From assembly GCA_030141605.1 (NCBI GenBank), contig JAQGDQ010001393.1, positions 1 to 35,000 on the forward strand: 35,000 bases of DNA, read 5' to 3'. Both the position numbers and the translations under genes were made by a program. A model generated the notes under the pieces. That model saw only the letters and a list, made by a program, of their open reading frames with translations. It searched no databases and was not told the origin of the DNA. How positions within the stretch are numbered: the first letter of the stretch is position 1; each line of letters begins with the position of its first letter. The DNA is from Tubiluchus corallicola. Lineage: Eukaryota; Priapulida; Priapulimorpha; Priapulimorphida; Tubiluchidae. Of the stretch, positions 33,164 to 35,000 are shown in pieces.

Positions 33164-33199
33164 GGATGCTGATTTTTGCACCACTGATTCAACAAATTA

Positions 33200-34590
33200 G
33201 AATTAAACTGTTCGAAGTGAAGCTCAGAAGTCACAGCTCTCGATTTGAGTAAAAAATATTGTCTCTTTGTTGAAAACTATGTCAGAAACCTTTGTGCGAG
33301 TCACTACACACAAAAAGTTGCAGGCGTTCATGTCTTTTGCCACATTTCTTTTTAGAATTAGTTTATTTTTCTCATAGCTGCCGCGTCTGTGGTGTATTAT
33401 TTCCTATTAACCTACTTCAATCTTGTTCTATTGACGTAGCAGCGGTTAAATCTAAATTTCAAGTAGAATAGTGCCGAGGGGAGGGGTCGTCTCGCAGTTA
33501 CAAATGCACCTTCTGGTAAATCTCTCCCAAGCACGTTCTAATTCAATATTCATCAGAATTGTTACCACAGCTATGATGATAACTGTGTATAGTGAATCAA
33601 TACAAGATGAGATTCTCAGTACAGTATTACTGATGTGATTTTATTAAAATATAAAATCTTATAGGAAAGCTGCTGGGTCTAAAGCTAAGGGTCCATATGC
33701 ACGTGATGCATGAAGCGTGATCCGCAATTGACTTTTTATATGTCCACGAACATTTCGCTCGTGATGCTCTTTCTGCACTATTCGTTACTATTCGTGAAAA
33801 ATTCCTACAGGAGTTCTGATAACACTTTTCTATCAAAATTTCAGAATGACCAAAATGAAATAATTACAACTTAATTATTGTTGCAACCCTCTGGAGTACC
33901 ATAGGTCTTAATAATGATCCTATATTATTTTTATTACGCATCAATTACATCTGCTCGAGAATGAAACACTGACATTTAAACATGCTAACCAATAATCAGT
34001 CAGTTTCAAGAAAAGTAAATTTTTATTGTTTGACCCAAAATCAAGATGCAAGCCTCCAAATCCTATTGCTATGGACATTAATATATTTACTAGAAACACA
34101 TACAATAAAATATTTCGGCATGGTTATACAACCGCGCAAAAATAAATAGAAGTAACTACAATTTTAGCAAAATTGAGATTTTGACGCCTTCTTACCAAAC
34201 AGATTGCGCTCTTACTTGCTATCATAATGAAATTTCATTTTAAGCTGTAGTTTTTGCGCTATGAATAACATCCAATTAGATAATTTGCAAAAACACGTCC
34301 TATTACAGAATTAAAAAGCAGTAACTACACAGTAGTCTACACGAACACAGATTTAGCACTTACTGCTCCTTTTCTGTAGTTTCTTTAATCAAAGGCATGC
34401 TTTACAGATTTATAACCAACATTTTTCCATTACTACATGTCAGATCCATATCGGATCGCTTATACATCTGAAGAAGTTAGTAATAAAAATATAACATTTA
34501 CCGACGTTTTCTGTTTGCTAAGTCTGTAATGATTAGGCATCTACTATTATATTAATATTCTTGGTATCTTAATATATATATATATTTATT
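33200..34590. other. Upstream flank of the sulfotransferase gene
   Basis: No coding feature is supported. 33690-33800 holds CG-containing words (CACGTGATGCATGAAGCGTGATCC and CGCTCGTGATGCTC) unlike the AT-rich flanks, perhaps a decayed small transposon. A TA-rich run at 34572-34598 leads into the inverted 730-bp repeat copy. Confidence 0.4.
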
Positions 34591-34595
34591 TATAT

Positions 34596-35000
34596 ATAAG
34601 ATTCGAGGCTACAGCCCGGACGAGGGCACCATTTGCGGCGATTTATACATCAAACGAAAGGTCTCGATCTAGTGTCGTGCCATTGATGGTTTATTTTTCG
34701 AATGGGGCCCACCGGGAGAAGGGGGAGGCGAAAAACCTCCAAAAATGGCCCTTTTTCGGCCGTTTTTTAAAAGTTATACGGCTGAGATGTAGAGAATGTT
34801 AACGGGCCGAGCGGGGTGCTGGGTATGGATAGATAGCCCGTTCAGCGGTGGGTGTAGTAGGCCTATTTAGAATTCCCAAGAGGGCCACGGGGTCCCGTAA
34901 CGGGCGTTTTCGCGGACCCAACTCGTGATTTTTTCGAAATTTTGATCAAACAGCCTGCGGGAAAAACGTTCTAGCGGCGCCCGGTGGGACTCTCGGAAGG
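34596..35000 (-). repeat. Inverted partial copy of the 730-bp repeat unit, cut by the window edge
   Basis: Plus strand opens AGATTCGAGGCTACAGC, the inverse of the end of the tandem unit. It then follows the unit backwards through the ATCAAACGAAAGGTCT block, the GGGCCCACCGGGA/GGGGG run, a degraded palindrome (AAAAATGGCCCTTTTT) and GGATAGATAGCCCGTTCAGCG, to CGGTGGGACTCTCGGAAGG at the last base, which matches the inverse of 24721. The copy therefore continues outside the window. Confidence 0.9.

Noticed and set aside
33164-33184. Longer N-terminus for the sulfotransferase starting at 33184
   Set aside because: That codon is GTG; the first in-frame ATG is at 33163, after an in-frame stop at 33197-33199.

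Overview
This is animal nuclear DNA. It is AT-rich, with coding exons separated by GT-AG introns, tRNA-derived and LINE-type retroelements in several states of decay, and many microsatellites. There are no operons, ribosome binding sites or CRISPR arrays. The two recognisable genes encode Golgi/secretory-pathway proteins of types found in animals. The repeat content suggests a marine invertebrate, but the phylum cannot be fixed from this sequence.

Left part (about 1.8-15.9 kb, minus strand): one complete gene rebuilt exon by exon. Ten coding exons run from an ATG at 15658 down to a TAA at 1821 and join in frame to 462 codons. The product is a type II membrane protein with an N-terminal anchor, a lumenal beta-rich and Cys-rich region, and a PC-esterase domain with a GDST nucleophile block (NXPE/CPED1-like). 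Its introns hold two GTAGTG arrays, two plus-strand LINE remnants (4.2-5.6 kb and 9.8-12.4 kb), a nested 103-bp hairpin insertion with an 8-bp target duplication, a GA microsatellite and an ATC-rich tract.

Middle (16.8-24.4 kb): exon-like plus-strand segments at 16.86-18.57 kb, one weakly like the calcium-responsive transcription factor (CARF) family but broken. These are followed by a 3.6-kb minus-strand LINE with endonuclease and FADD-type reverse transcriptase, broken by frameshifts, and then a tRNA-derived SINE on the minus strand.

Right part (24.4-30.4 kb): repeat-dominated. It has three tandem copies plus a fourth start of a 707-754 bp unit, an array of diverged 105-137 bp units, a CT tract, a TTG tract, and an AT-rich array with a period near 110 bp. 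The same 730-bp family recurs inverted at the window's right edge and as an old 80-bp fragment near 6.95 kb.

Far right (30.6-33.2 kb): an intronless carbohydrate (chondroitin/dermatan 4-O type) sulfotransferase gene on the minus strand. A 5'-truncated LINE in the same orientation begins essentially at its stop codon.

No new defence or enzymatic system was found. The most useful results are the complete PC-esterase gene model, its possible cassette exon, the sulfotransferase/LINE junction, the nested insertion, and the three uncharacterised tandem-repeat families.
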